Assembly: GCA_002221725.1 (NCBI GenBank)
Contig: NJFT01000031.1
Coordinates: forward strand, 186,001 to 250,000
DNA from: Scedosporium boydii
Taxonomy: Eukaryota > Ascomycota > Sordariomycetes > Microascales > Microascaceae
Reading direction: 5' to 3'
DNA: 64,000 nucleotides
Below the pieces are notes generated by a model. The model did not search any database, was not told where the DNA came from, and worked only from the letters and a program-made list of their open reading frames with translations. A program made the position numbers and the translations under genes. Positions 11,956 through 23,413 of the stretch are shown here, piece after piece (within the stretch, counting starts at the first letter, position 1; the number at the start of each line of letters is the position of its first letter).

Positions 11956-13227
11956 GGCAATTTCTCGCGCCCGAGAGTTGCCTATCGCTCAAGTATGGCT
12001 CGCTTATTTATTAGTTTCGACTTTATACCCCAAGTTTATCAACGATAGATGGCTGACTCTTTGGTACTTTGATAGTGGCATGTACTATACGGGCTGAGAG
12101 GCTATAGTACTACAATCGGAGATTCGCTCTAGATCCCTAGGGAATGAAGCCAATACAATCGCGCACCACAATATCATCATGTATTATTAATTGGTAGAGA
12201 GAGGATGATCAGCGAGGATGCTCTCCCGGGGCCTTGGCTATGAATGCAAGGGGAAATGCTTAAAAACTACTGGCCTTACGTTTACGGAACTATCTCTATC
12301 GACGAGATTGCCGGACGTGGGAAGGAGCCCAACGCGAGATGCAGGCCATTTCGTTCGTGATGGGGGAAGAGGGTAACGTAGAGCTGATTACTATGCTGAT
12401 TAATGCCCGAGAGAGAAAAAAAAAGAAATCCTATTCAGTGGCGAGAAAGAGACAGAGAAGTCTCTGAGATTCTCTTTTTCTCTCCTTTCTCAGCTATCCG
12501 ACTACCCGCCAGCCGAACGTGGACGCCTCGTTAAATATGCTCATACTCGCCCCTTTCGTATGGGATCCGTAATATTTGTTTGATATCATCAACTAAGGAC
12601 CTGGTCACGACTCACGAGACTAGCACGATTCGCGCCTAGATTCCCTCTCTGCCTTCGCTTCCCGGGTCACTGTTTTATGTAAACCATGTTTTCGCCTAGA
12701 GCAAAGGCTGCCTTGGCTCCGCTCAAAGAAGGCCTGTCTTATGGCAGAGGCTCACAACTGTCCTGAGGCGTAGCGGGAACTTCGGAAAGTCGGGCAGTGG
12801 TGTTTTTCAGGGCAGGTGTGATAGAGTCGTTCTGGAAAGTGTCACGTGGTGTTCCGAGTTTGAGATGTCACAGCAGAGCAAATAACTTCCAGAGGGTAGC
12901 TCGGAGCCGCCTCACTCTTTATGCACTCTTTGTTGAGTCAAAGTAAATTCTGTACACTCAGCGATTTGGATATAAATCGCATCGTCCTAATCGCCTAAAC
13001 GTCGCTTGTGGGTACGAGCGGTACAGGAACAACGGCACGCGGTCGGGTAAGACCAAACGCAACCACGCACTTGTTGACCCTCTCGTTATCCTCTGTTAAT
13101 GAATTCCGTCTACCAGGCACTCCGCTCACATCTAACCGGACCACACGCCTAGTAGGCCTTCCCGAAATTTTATTTCAGTATACCCATCCTTCCGGTCCAT
13201 ATACCTTTCCCTCCTCGGTACACAATC
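11956..13227. other. Intergenic region without a supported gene
   Basis: Only short open frames are present. A purine-rich tract around 12410-12450 is followed by a pyrimidine-rich tract (12470-12490); the latter two can pair partly as a hairpin. Nothing else recognisable. Confidence 0.45.
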
Positions 13228-14827
13228 ATGGAATCAATCTACTATCAGAAGATGCAGGCGGACTTTAAGTCCCGCTGGGAGACTGGCTACGCCGCCCTGC
13301 GTGATGGTGACCTCGTCGGACTCCGCGCCAATCTCGCTATCGTACCCGCACCCAATCCTCAGGAAGATCACGCGTGGGGTACCCCACTCCATGTCGCCGT
13401 CTGTTGTAACAATCTCGAGGCAGCGCGCGTGCTTCTCGACGCAGGCGCAGACCCCCTCCACGAGAAACACGATGGGTTACACCCGTATTCGTCTCTGGCA
13501 CTTTCTGCCGAGCTTGGTTTCGGCGAAATGGCACGGCTGCCGTGGTCAGCCGTGCCACCTGACATTCGTTCCAGATGTGATCAAGACAAGTACGAATGCT
13601 GCCTCGCCGTTGCTGCACTGTACGGTTATCACTTACCTTTCCAGTCCGCTCGAAATCCATGTTAGCTCAGGAGGAAAGGTTTGATGTCGTGTATGATGCT
13701 GTGGACTTCATAAATCAGGAGCTTTTGGTAACGCGGCTGATCGAGGCGGGGGCCTTGGATCCTAACTGGTCTTGGACTAAGAGACCTTTGATCCACCACA
13801 GTACTGACGCTATCAACCTCGTCGGGAGCTTACGGGCTATTCTGAGTAAGGGTGAGTGTCAATGTACCCATCTCCCTTCCCCGAATATCCTGGCTGAGCT
13901 GATTGACTCCATATAGGTGCAAACCCCAATACACAAGACAAACTGGGAAGAACTCCGCTCCACCGGCTTGTCACCCCTATCATGATCCATGATCCAGCAA
14001 GGCAAAGCAGGCTGGAGTATCTACGAGACTGGCATCCGCCTACTTCTCGAGCACAGCGAATCGGCCATGACTCCGGACCATAATGGAGAGACGCCGCTAC
14101 ATTTCGCCGCCTTTGCATGCGACCTCGGTCTCTTTAAGCTCTTACTATGTTATTTCCCAACAAGCAGTCAGGAATCACTCACCCAGACCAAACCAACAGC
14201 CATGGCGAATCGCTACTCCACTATGCCTCAACCGGTGGAAACATTGAGGTGATTCGATACCTCTTGGCATCAGAGAAATTCGACATCAACAAAGCTAACG
14301 CGAATGGCTGGACTCCACTTATATGCGCTCTCGCTCAGACTTACAGATTGGAAATGCTTAGCAAACGGGTAGGGAAGGCACTCACAGATGCCGCTGGAGC
14401 TGCTCAGGTCCTCCTATTCCACGGTGTAGATGCTACAGCTACCACAGCTGAGGGCTGGTCATCCTTGCACTGTCTCGCTAGTTACACGTCTGTCAGTGTT
14501 GATACACGGGTTATTGAGTTAACCAAGACGCCGATTTCAACAGGTGCCCCTTTGTATACAAATCGGATTATCTCAGTTAACTAGTCAAGAACGCGTCTGC
14601 CTGACATTCCCGCGTCAGACGGACTTTCTTGGGGCTTTTGCTAAGGGGAGCCAGCACCAGGAGGGGAGTTGCCGTCTGGTGAAAAAAAGACGGTACAAGA
14701 GTGGGCCGTCTACCATAAGGCCCTGGCCGTGGAGAGAGTATCCCGTGAGTACGAGGCTGAAGAACAAAACACACCCGTTGTCGCTCCTTCTGTGAGCGAT
14801 TTTTCTCTTCTCAGTAGGGCTGGTTGA
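13228..14827 (+). pseudogene. Ankyrin-repeat protein gene with frame disruptions
   Basis: Ankyrin repeats are clear: TPLHVAVCCNNLEAARVLLD in exon 1, GRTPLHRL, GETPLHFAAFACDLGLFKLL, ESLLHYASTGGNIEVIRYLL, NGWTPLICAL and GWSSLHCLASY. Plausible introns are 13577-13644 (weak GTGATC donor) and 13852-13916 (GTGAGT donor). After 13917 the repeats lie first in one frame, then switch at about 14010-14025 and switch back at about 14150, so two small indels break a single reading frame. A further C-terminal segment (frame 14750-14827, containing TVQEWAVYHKALAVERVSRE and ending at TGA 14825-14827) lies beyond the stop of the last long frame. Either a decaying gene or sequence errors. Ankyrin proteins mediate protein binding; no partner domain is visible. 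Confidence 0.6.
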
Positions 14828-15385
14828 AGATCGCGGGAGTTAACAACTAGTTGAAATCCGTAATAAAATTTAATGGCATGTCCTCCCTGCCTCTGGGTAC
14901 GGGTGTGATTTATACAGAAGAAACTGTCAAACACCCTTCCTACTCACCGGGTCCGATCGACGACCTTCTGCTACGGGTAATTAGGGAGGCTTGGGGCGCG
15001 TGCTATGGCTAGCATGTCAAACTTTGAAGGACCAGTAGATCGTTTCATTTATTTCCGCCGCGACCCCAACTCAGTCAGGAACGACATGCTAATATCAATG
15101 AAAGAGACACTGCCGATCGGTTGCGTACCTGTTTGAGTCATCGCGTCCTACTCAGTAGCTCCTGCAGGGGGATCCCAAGATATAACGTTCCGATATTGAG
15201 ACGGTGCTGGTCGGTCTTTGAGGTCAGAACAATCAGAACAATCACGGCCTGTTCCTGGTAAAGTGAGAGTTGAGCATTGGTGAATGTCTCGAAAAGTCAA
15301 CCAGCTGCAAATTCAACTGCCCCCTCTCTAACCTTACAGTTGAAGTACAAGCACCTTCGTCCACCGCTACTTTCGCTCTTTCTCA
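14828..15385. other. Intergenic region without a supported gene
   Basis: No supported frame. It lies between the end of the plus-strand ankyrin gene and the end of the minus-strand HNH gene, so it holds the 3' ends of both (convergent arrangement). Confidence 0.4.
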
Positions 15386-16476
15386 TCAATCGTCAACATC
15401 AAACTCCTCTTCCTCCTCCGTTTCCGCCTTCCGCTTCTTTCTTGAGGCCACCGGACTAGTGCTGACGCTTCCACCACCACCGTAAAGTTCCCTAAGCTTC
15501 GGTCCGCCCAGCTCCTTATCCTCTAGTTCCCCGTCCACATACCGGACCACCCGACGGGGACATCCCCGAACTATGAACGGCTTAGCAAGCAACAAGATAG
15601 TCCAAGCGAATCGTGCCAAGTGGTACTCCATGGCAGTGTGTTGTAGGTGTTGGAGTGGGACATTGTGGTAAAGGCCCCAGAATTCCCCAATGTCGGTGCC
15701 AATGGAGTGAACCACATATATCGGTCGACCAGACGGTCCGCCCGTAGTCCTTGTTATCTCTCGCTTGGGAACAATCGTAAAACGGCGGCCGTCGTACGAT
15801 TTGTGGATGTCAGCGCGCAATGGCATGAGGTTCCTTGGGTTGTGTATGCCCAGATTGCCGCCGTATGCTTCCATCTCCTCCCGCCTGAACCACTCCGCCT
15901 CCTCTTTAGGCACTATGTGGGCTGTCTTAAGGCCAAACTTGTGATTGGTGAGGACGCAGCGGCGCTCCGAGGTAGGATTAATGGTAGGGGGCGCAGGCCA
16001 GAAATCGTTGGCAGACTCGTGCGGGAATGTCCAATCACGAAAGCTGGGCACGATCGGATATCGCAGGCCGGCTGAAGGAAAGTAACAGTGGGCAGTGTGA
16101 TACCTCAAGGCTTTAGGCCGCCGGCTTATTGGGGGGATGAGGGGTTGTACGTACGATCATTGGGATCGGGGATAAAGTAATAATAGTTGAAGTCAGTGAG
16201 GACCTCATCGATGTCTACATCAACGGGTTTCTTAGCGTCCCTGTCGTGATACAGCCGCCCATCAAACGCATTGTTGGCCATTATCTGACAGGCAGCTAAT
16301 GCTGTCCTGTGATGAACTCCTTTTCGGCCCTCTCCGATAGAATCGACTCGGGGAAGGGAGAACAGCACGTCGGTACGCGATGGGTACCCGGGATGGCGGA
16401 AACAAATAATTCGATCTCTGCCCGATGATTCATCGTAGGGGATTGGAAGAGGATCGCGAATAAACGATGCGGCCAT
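15386..16476 (-). CDS. HNH endonuclease-domain protein (2 exons)
   Basis: On the minus strand, exon 1 (16476-16155) and exon 2 (16071-15386) are separated by an 83-nt intron (GTACGT donor, cttcAG acceptor), giving 335 aa. An in-frame ATG at 16638 would add 54 residues; 16476 (MAASFIRDP) was chosen because the extension looks like leader sequence. The HNH module lies at about residues 144-205: C146, H159 in KTAHIVPKEEAEWF, N188 and H197 in NLMPLRADIHKSYDGRRF. This is the usual layout of fungal HNH proteins of the AHIVP type. The C-terminus has a basic RKKRK nuclear-localisation-like motif followed by an EEEEEFDVDD acidic tail. HNH folds bind one divalent metal and cut DNA; the role of these fungal members is not established. 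Confidence 0.75.
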
Positions 16477-16638
16477 GGTCGAAAGGTGGCATTGAAATCG
16501 TTCTGTGATTATCCGAGGCCGGGTTTCTCTGAGATTATAAAACGATGTGTTGGTGATGTGTGAATGAAAAGCTAATGACGGTTCATGAAGTGAGATCCGA
16601 CTTGGGGAAGACTCTGGAGTTGTCAGGAGCGACGTCAC

Positions 16639-18048
16639 TGAACCTTATTGTGGTCATTCCAGATGAAGCTTTGACTGACGAATGAATAGCTCCTTCCCGC
16701 TCTTAGGGAAGTTTGAAGAAACCTCGTCGCACCTTCCCAACCCTTGGATCTTTGCACTGCCGACCACGTTAGGAAAGCCATTTGCACATGCCTCGGTAAC
16801 AGATGCCCAGTTTAACTTCTGCTGCCATTACATCCAGACCAAGAGAGAAGGAACCGTTCACTCAAGCTGGACGTGGTGGCCAGGCATGAGGAGAAATGCG
16901 TTTCGCTCTTCAAGTTTCGCGGCAGCTCTGTCTCGAAAGTGCCTGCTGCCAACCCCATGTGACATCCATGAAAGGTCTGTTACTTTCTAAGTATCCCAGC
17001 ACATCATGTTGAGGCTTTCTCAGAATGGCATTGACTCGACTGACACGGGAAGTCGATTTCTGCTCGTCGTTCTCACATACCATGTCTTCGTTTTGTGGTC
17101 TTTCTATTCAGTATTCTGCAAAGTAGCACCGCCAAGGGTAGAACATTTTCGAAGCAATCCGTGTGCATAAATAATGTAATTCGGGATTATTCGCAACCAA
17201 GCCGCGAGGAGGTCGCCATACAAACGCTTTCTTTCCCCGACCGCTTCGATTCACCCCAAGGTTGTGATTGTGGCTACCTGAGGTTGTTGCCTCCTCACGA
17301 GATGGACGCTGGAGGCTTGCATCTATGCAGGCTGGGAACAGCGGTGAAAGGTAGTGATTGCCGAGTCGCCACTAGCAGGAGTGCCATTGATATGACATTG
17401 CCTTTGCTCCAGGAATTCAATACGATCCTCCTCTAGTTCCCTCAGAGACCGACCCAAGAGTGCAGACGGTCCATTCCGGATAGCGTTATGTCCATTATGA
17501 AGACATTTTACATTTCTCGTGCGTAATACATCTGGCTTTCCGGATGTTGTAGCAGTGGTGGGAATTCGCACCTTCCCCCTTGCGGAAAGATAATTCCGTA
17601 AAGGAGAGATATTCGTCATCGCGCCCCCGGACTGTCCATCTGCCAGAATAGGAGCAGGCAAATCTACCGGCCAAGATCTACACCATTTAGACGTGAATGG
17701 TGCAAAGGCGGATTCTCCTACAACTCCTCACCTTTATTTGAACAAAAGCAAGTAATTCCGGGCACTGGCCGCCGATGCGAGACCTTCAACGGTCGATACA
17801 GCGCATAAAATAAGAAGCCACCATGAAAACTTTCAGCTGAATGCCACATCGTGCATCCAGCCGTTTCGGAGAGGCGTTAAACCCGTCAGTGGCTCACCTG
17901 CTTCGAAAAGGTGATTCGCGTTTATGACCGGGAAAGTCTTTCGATCCCCGATCACTGGTGGCATTGTCTACAATTAGAAAGCTCTTAGAGTTCGGATAAT
18001 ACGGATGCTCCGTTGCTCAAGTCTCCTAATATCAAGAGAAACCAAGTC
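16639..18048. other. Intergenic region without a supported gene
   Basis: Short frames only (for example 17095-17436 plus, 17323-17661 minus), overlapping and without recognisable motifs. The right end serves as promoter region of the lectin-like gene. Confidence 0.4.
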
Positions 18049-18056
18049 TATAAAAG
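18049..18056 (+). promoter_or_regulatory. TATA box of the lectin-like gene
   Basis: TATAAAAG lies about 140 bp upstream of the ATG at 18198. It is followed by a CT/CA-rich stretch typical of a fungal transcription start and 5' UTR. Confidence 0.5.
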
Positions 18057-18197
18057 CCAGTCTATATCCTCGCCAGTTCATTCTAGTTCTAGCCAACTCA
18101 CAATCAAGACTTCTCTCGAATAGTTCTATCCCCCTACAACTCGCTGCCTTTTTCTGCACCCAAGAACAACAAAAACGTTTTATCCCCAATTTCCAAC

Positions 18198-19243
18198 ATG
18201 ACTGCTCCTATTAAGCACTGGACCACTTCCTCCACCCCTCACCTGCCGGTTGTGACAGCGGGTGCTCAGGACGACTTTTTCTCCATTTACCACGTCGGCT
18301 CTGATAACGTGGTCTACCAAAACTACACGAGCGATCCCAAGTTGCAGGACTGGAAGCCCAAGGACAGCGTTCACAAGATTCCAGACAGCGGGCAGATTTT
18401 TAGCGACCTGACCGCTGTTAGCCTGGCAAGTGGCCGCGATCATATCTTTGGTCGTCATTTCCATGGCGGGGTGCGACATCTCTGGGTGAGTTTTGCTTTT
18501 TTGCCTGAGAGAAGGGTGCTCTGCGCTTGATGGCTTTGAACTGGGAATTGACCGTTGAGTAGTATGATGGCAAGAAGTGGAACTCCGAGGATCTTGGCGG
18601 ACAGTTGATTAGCGATATCAGTGCTGTCAGCTGGGGTCCTAGCCGGATCGACATCTTTGGACGTGCATGGACAACGCCGTCTGGACCAAGTTCTGGGACG
18701 GCAGCAAGTGGAGCAACTGGGCTTCTCTTGGCGGCAAGACTCCTGACTCGCCCACGGCCGTCTCCTCACCGCATTGATGTTTTCGTCCGCGGCCTGGATA
18801 ACGTCGTGTATCAGCAGTACTTCAACGGCACCGCCTGGTCTGGTGGATGGGGCAGTCTAGGCGGGGAGACTGTCGAGGAAGTGGTTGCCGTCTCGTCTGG
18901 ACCGGAAAGACTTGAACTCTTCGTACGCGACTTTAAGAATGGAATTCAATTCCGCAGCTTCAACAGACAAGCCAGATGGAGCGGCTGGAGCCGTGAGGCT
19001 GATGCTGGATCAACCGTCTCGAAGCCTGCGGCCATCGGTTTCGGGGGTAACAAGGTGGTGCTCGCTCGCCAGAGCCAGGACAACAAGCTATACCGCAAGG
19101 TTTGGAATGGAAGTTCTTGGAGCGCGTGGGAAAAGTTTGGGGACAAGGCCATTACTGGAGCTCCAGTTCTTCATGTCAAGGGCGGGGATAAGGCTCCTGC
19201 CATCGTTGTGCTTGGCGACGCCTCCTTGGCCATTTTTGCCTAG
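18198..19243 (+). CDS. PLL-type beta-propeller lectin-like protein with an internal out-of-frame segment (2 exons)
   Basis: Exons 18198-18485 and 18563-19243 (GTGAGT donor, gttgagtAG acceptor) give 322 aa without a signal peptide. Repeated blade motifs are visible: DNVVYQNYT, RIDVFVRGLDNVVYQQYFNG, GGWGSLGG, RLELFVRDFKNGIQFRSFN, DNKLYRKVWNGSSWSAWEKFG. This is the DUF346/PLL-type seven-bladed propeller pattern, which binds sugars such as fucose in characterised members. Between about 18664 and 18772 the blade sequence (MDNAVWTKFWDGSKWSNWAS) is in a different frame from the ORF. One indel at each end moves the frame out and back, so the ORF stays open but one blade is replaced by unrelated residues. 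Cytosolic lectins of this kind are often defence proteins; this is inference. Confidence 0.7.
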
Positions 19244-19751
19244 GGCACACTCTCACATTTCGCTTCGAGAATCACAAGTTAGTAGCTATATGTAGCATTT
19301 ATTGTCAATCGGATATTGGCGTTGTCTCGTAGCGCAGAGCATACTTGCCTGAGACACTCTCTCATCCATTCCTCTTCTTCCTTTGTTTTGGCTAACATTT
19401 TCTCGACCCTTTGTGTATTGCCCAAGGAGAAGTGTGAAAGACGGTTTAATTAATATCCGCTGTACTCTTCATTGGAATGATGCTCGTCTGTGGAGCAGAG
19501 GGTCTGCCTTCCGAGTTGCTGTCGCACCAGATGCCTGCCAAATAGCAAACTGATATTCTGTAGCCCTGGAGAACATAGATGTACGCTATGTGGGAGCAGG
19601 TAAGAGCAGTTTTCTACCGTTACGCTCAGTCAGATCGATTTACTCTGGCGATATATACCCAGGTTTCTCAGTCCTGGGTAGGAGAAAGGAAGCAGTGCGT
19701 TTCGTCCTGGAAATAGAAACGTCTTTGTTGAAGCTAATACCTCGACTTCTA
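19244..19751. other. Region upstream of the hypothetical 3' exon; possible additional exons
   Basis: A frame at about 19661-19696 (FSVLGRRKEA) with a GTGCGT donor could be an exon spliced to 19752, with another possible donor (GTAAGA) near 19600. No start codon could be fixed, so these are not called as exons. Confidence 0.25.
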
Positions 19752-20280
19752 TTATAAACAGACCCATATTGGACAAGGAGTACTCCACATCCGCCAATCC
19801 GCCGATGATGTGGAGAATATGCGTGACCGGGCATCGTGGGCGTTTGATGAATCCTCCGTCCGAAGCCACCAGCCTCAGGAAATGGAAACGTTAATTAACA
19901 GAGAAAGCGCCAAAGATCGGTCAAATCTCTATCCCTTAGCAAAAGAATTTATTGAGTTTGCCAACTGGGCGTTTGGGCCGCGTGGCATACCGTCACTCCG
20001 ATTCCTCCTTTGCGGCGATTTCGCGTATAATGCCCGCCAGGCTGACCCCGTAATACTGAGGAGGCACAAACGAGACGATATGCTGTTCGAAATTTTGTAC
20101 GAGGACGGACCTGCCTGGAGGCAAGTCCTTGGAACGTACGGCGATGCCGTCAAGGGTTGTCGCATTGAGAAAGACTTGACCTGGACTTCTTATAACCGCA
20201 TCGATAAATGGAAACTGCGTGGACTGTTCAGAGGCCAACCAAGGACCACCCAGTATACTTTACGGCCGATAAGAAATTAA
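19752..20280 (+). CDS. 3' exon of a hypothetical protein
   Basis: The frame opens after a strong acceptor (branch ctaat, aaacAG) at 19750-19751 and runs to a TAA at 20278-20280: about 175 residues, starting THIGQGVLHIRQSADDVENM. The middle part (LAKEFIEFANWAFGPRGIPSLRFLLCGDF) is soluble, mixed alpha/beta, and looks like conserved fungal sequence I have no function for. The 5' part of the gene is unclear, so it may be partial. It lies next to the truncated cullin, convergently oriented. Confidence 0.4.
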
Positions 20281-20893
20281 CACCCTTCCTGAGCCCTGTC
20301 GGCAACAGCTCCGGTATGGCGGAAGTTAGCAGAGGAAGTGGAATTATGCGAAGGGATAACTCGCCACATTTCTTGGGGAGTCTGATGGCTTGTTCACTTT
20401 ACCGGCTACAGGAAAAATTAAGCCTCAAATATGAAGACTTCGCATTGGTTCGGCAACCAATTTCAGAGTTTTCGTTGGGAAATGTGGTTCTACTCAGTCA
20501 AGCAGGCCCCCCTCCCCTCCCTTTCTATCGATGCCGGCTAAATTATTAGTTCCTGGGTAGTGACACACCCAAGCTTGAATGTCCGAACCTTTGAACTGTA
20601 GCAGTTGGTGATCGTGAATCTCGGTCGCAGTATTCCAAGTGGCACCCACGGGCCACAAACTGTACATTACAACGACAATGCCTAGTTCTTGCATTCTCCG
20701 AAAATGTCCGTGCCTGGCGGAGCTATGGATACTACTCTTCTCAATGTTTAAGAGCCACTCGGGATACGCTTTGGAAATATCAAAATTAGGGTTGTGCTCA
20801 ATTGCAACAAGAACGACGTGACCATCCGGATTTTTATTCCTAGACGTGCTCTAATTTCTACACCTAGCGCCACATGATAGTTGAGCCTTCATC
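20281..20893. other. Region downstream of the truncated cullin
   Basis: No supported gene. The cullin C-terminal domain, expected here on the minus strand if the gene were complete, is not recognisable in any frame. Confidence 0.5.
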
Positions 20894-22449
20894 TCACGTT
20901 ATATCGGACTCGTACCCTCCTCTGCCGGGCCCGTCTATTTGAGTAGAACTTCTCGACCCTATCCTTGCCTTCGCTCGCCCGAGTATCACCATAAGCCGGG
21001 TCAGCACACCGTCAAGTTCTCCATCCTCGACTCCCGTACATTTCTCGTGGAGGAGATTATCAATATACTTTCTAAGGAGCTCTGGTAGGTTGCTCGAACC
21101 CGACTGGTACATATCGTTCCAGTTCCTAAACTCTCCGCAGGCATTGTCAAGACTTGAAGTAAACTCGGGATCGTCGTTGAATGCGTGCTTCACGAGGCCC
21201 CGGAATTTGTTATGGATTTCCACCAATGCGTCAACATAATCTTCGGGTTTCGGTTTTTCAATATCCGCCACCGTAGCAGCTGCAGCTTGACCGATGCAAC
21301 GGACGTGGGCCTCAAACCTCACACGGAGAGGCTCCAGTCCATCGGGAATTCTTTTGAGAGACCTGTACATCCGCTCTATATCGTCCTCATGGTTGTTGTC
21401 AAGGAGAGTTTGGAACTCTTCGGGAAACAAGTCATAATGTTCCAAAATGAGAGTCCTGTTGCAAGTATGAATAAGCGGCGGCGTGATACCCGGATACAAG
21501 TACAGGGTGATTCGTTTCTCCTCCTCTTCCAGCCGTGATACAGCTTTCTTCACGTATTCTACGACCGAATTGTTAGATAGGAATTGGGCAGATTCGGCTC
21601 GGTAATAAGCCTCCGTAGCTTTTATGAAGGGTACCTCAAAGTAGTATCGGAGGTCATTGAGGCTACCGTCCAGTCCTAGTGAGATAAATGAATCGCTTAC
21701 AGCTTTGATCAGACCGTATTCTATGGTCTCCCCATTGCGATGCTTTCCCACTAGCTTTAAGACGATCTCCATCACCATTCGTGAGATCTCCGGCAAGATC
21801 ACGCTACGCCATGCGACGAGATGGAGGTTGTAAACATTGTAGATGTGCCTCTTTCCTTCATCAAGCTCGTTCCTGATCCAGTGGTGGTTCATATAATCAA
21901 ATATAGCGTTGACGTGTTTGGCGGAATTGGTATATTGACTCCACTCCTGGATATAGGACTGTAAGAAGTGCTCATCAGAATCGCGGTTGAAAGATCGTTT
22001 CAAGTAGCTCACGTGTTGACGGAGGTATTCGTCGAGGCGCTGGTAGAGGAGTCTGCCGCCTGTAAGCTCAAGTTAACAAAAGAGTTGGAAAGATCAAATT
22101 TAGACATCTCGGGTAAACTAACAATCTCGCGACGTAGAACTGTTATGGACTGCGCTGTGCTTATGTTAAAAAAAATCCAACCGGTTCGCTGGCTGTCAAC
22201 AGTATGGTGGAGGATTGGCAAACTCACGTATACAACCCTATACGCATCTCCATGCTCCAGGTGCCGTTAAGCATAATCCGATCGAGCCCAGCTTCCAGGT
22301 ACCTCCAACTATTGACCTATATCAGCAGAATGCAATGTATCGATGGGATTTATGGCTTACGTTGCTTCAAAGTCATCACCGCGAGGGATCGGAGGTGTTT
22401 GTGGGACTTTCCGAACTTGGAGCGACACTACAGCCTGCTGACGGTCCAT
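20894..22449 (-). CDS. Truncated cullin-1-like protein lacking the cullin-homology/neddylation region (4 exons)
   Basis: Minus-strand exons 22449-22361, 22308-22228, 22154-22123 (32 nt) and 22059-20894 join in frame to 455 aa. They restore cullin-1 landmarks in order: DDFEATWRYLEAGLDRIM, IGLYTAVHN, LLYQRLDEYL, the helical repeats EWSQYTNSAKHVNAIFDYMN and HHWIRNELDEGKRHIYNVY, RNGETIEYGLI, YYRAESAQFLSNNSVVEYVKK and IPDGLEPLRVRFEAHVR. This is the N-terminal part that in CUL1 binds the SKP1/F-box adaptor. The reading frame leaves cullin homology at about residue 430: near 20970-20980 a small indel shifts the frame, and the next residues of the cullin (KDRVEKFYS) are readable in the alternate frame to about 20890. 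The RBX1-binding and neddylation domain is absent. It is either a pseudogene or an expressed adaptor-binding fragment. A pogo element sits 120 bp upstream. Confidence 0.75.
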
Positions 22450-22940
22450 CGTCAAGGCTACCGGAGAAAAAGTCGAGTGTTGGAGGTCGGCTGTCGTAGG
22501 ATACTCCGATCAACCTCACAAGGAAGTCAATGGAAAAGTTGGTTAAGGGATCATAACACCCCGATGACATAAGTTGACGACCCCACTTTCCGCCCCCCCA
22601 AAAACCACATCGCCATTTCAGCCCATCCAACTTCAATCATGGATTATTTCCACATTTCTAGTCACCACAATACAGGAAGCAGCTGAACTAGTACTTTCAG
22701 CATCGCTGGTTTCTCCAGAACTGTTTTTTTCTTCCAAATCATCTACCATGGCCCTCTGTACTTCTTCAATTGTAGCGAACCTCGAATTTGGGCTAGTTTC
22801 TACCCTCTTCCTTTTCTTAAGCTTCTTTACCTTAATTTGGCTTTCTAGAGCCTGTATTTTAGCTTAAGCTATAGCTAATTCTATATTCTTCTTATTAAAG
22901 GCTTTAAAACCTTTTTAGAATAGCTAATATTATATAAAAG

Positions 22941-23088
22941 TGTAAGATAATTGCAAGGGGTGACAATTAGCCCAATAGACCAAAAGATCCGTCAGTTCCA
23001 GCGCCACATGGCTGGGACTGCCCCTTACATTTACTTAAGAATCCTCTCAATCGCGGCGGAACCAGCCACTTCTAGGTATTCTATTACA
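22941..23088 (+). repeat. 5' LTR of TRIM copy 1
   Basis: 148 bp, TG..CA ends. Contains GTTCCAGCGCCACATG at 22995-23010. Confidence 0.8.
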
Positions 23089-23413
23089 ATTTTTCCCCCT
23101 CTAAGTAGGCTCGTCCCGAGCCTCAAATAGAGCAAGCCAAGAATTTAACAGTAAATGCGAACCCCCAAGGGATGTGCCGCGCACAGCACCCCTTGTGAGC
23201 CCGACGAAGGATTATTGCAGCCATGTGCCCAGGCCACTTCTAGCACACCATGCCCTGCAACAGTCACATGGGAAACCTCTGGGCTTCTCGCGCAGGAAAA
23301 CCTCCATGCTGCACAGGAAAAACACCTCTGTGCCGACTGGGGTTCGAACTGGCGATCGCACACGCCCAGCCCGAATTCCCTAATCTAGTAGACCCATGTG
23401 GCGCTGGAACAAT

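Noticed and set aside
22574..22867. Plus-strand ORF of 97 codons
   Set aside because: It lies on the opposite strand of the pogo transposase C-terminus and the TIR; the minus-strand reading matches transposase, so this is a shadow.
23145..23388. Overlapping ORFs inside TRIM copy 1
   Set aside because: Different frames and both strands, no motif, and the RIP-degraded copy 2 shows no sign of a conserved frame.
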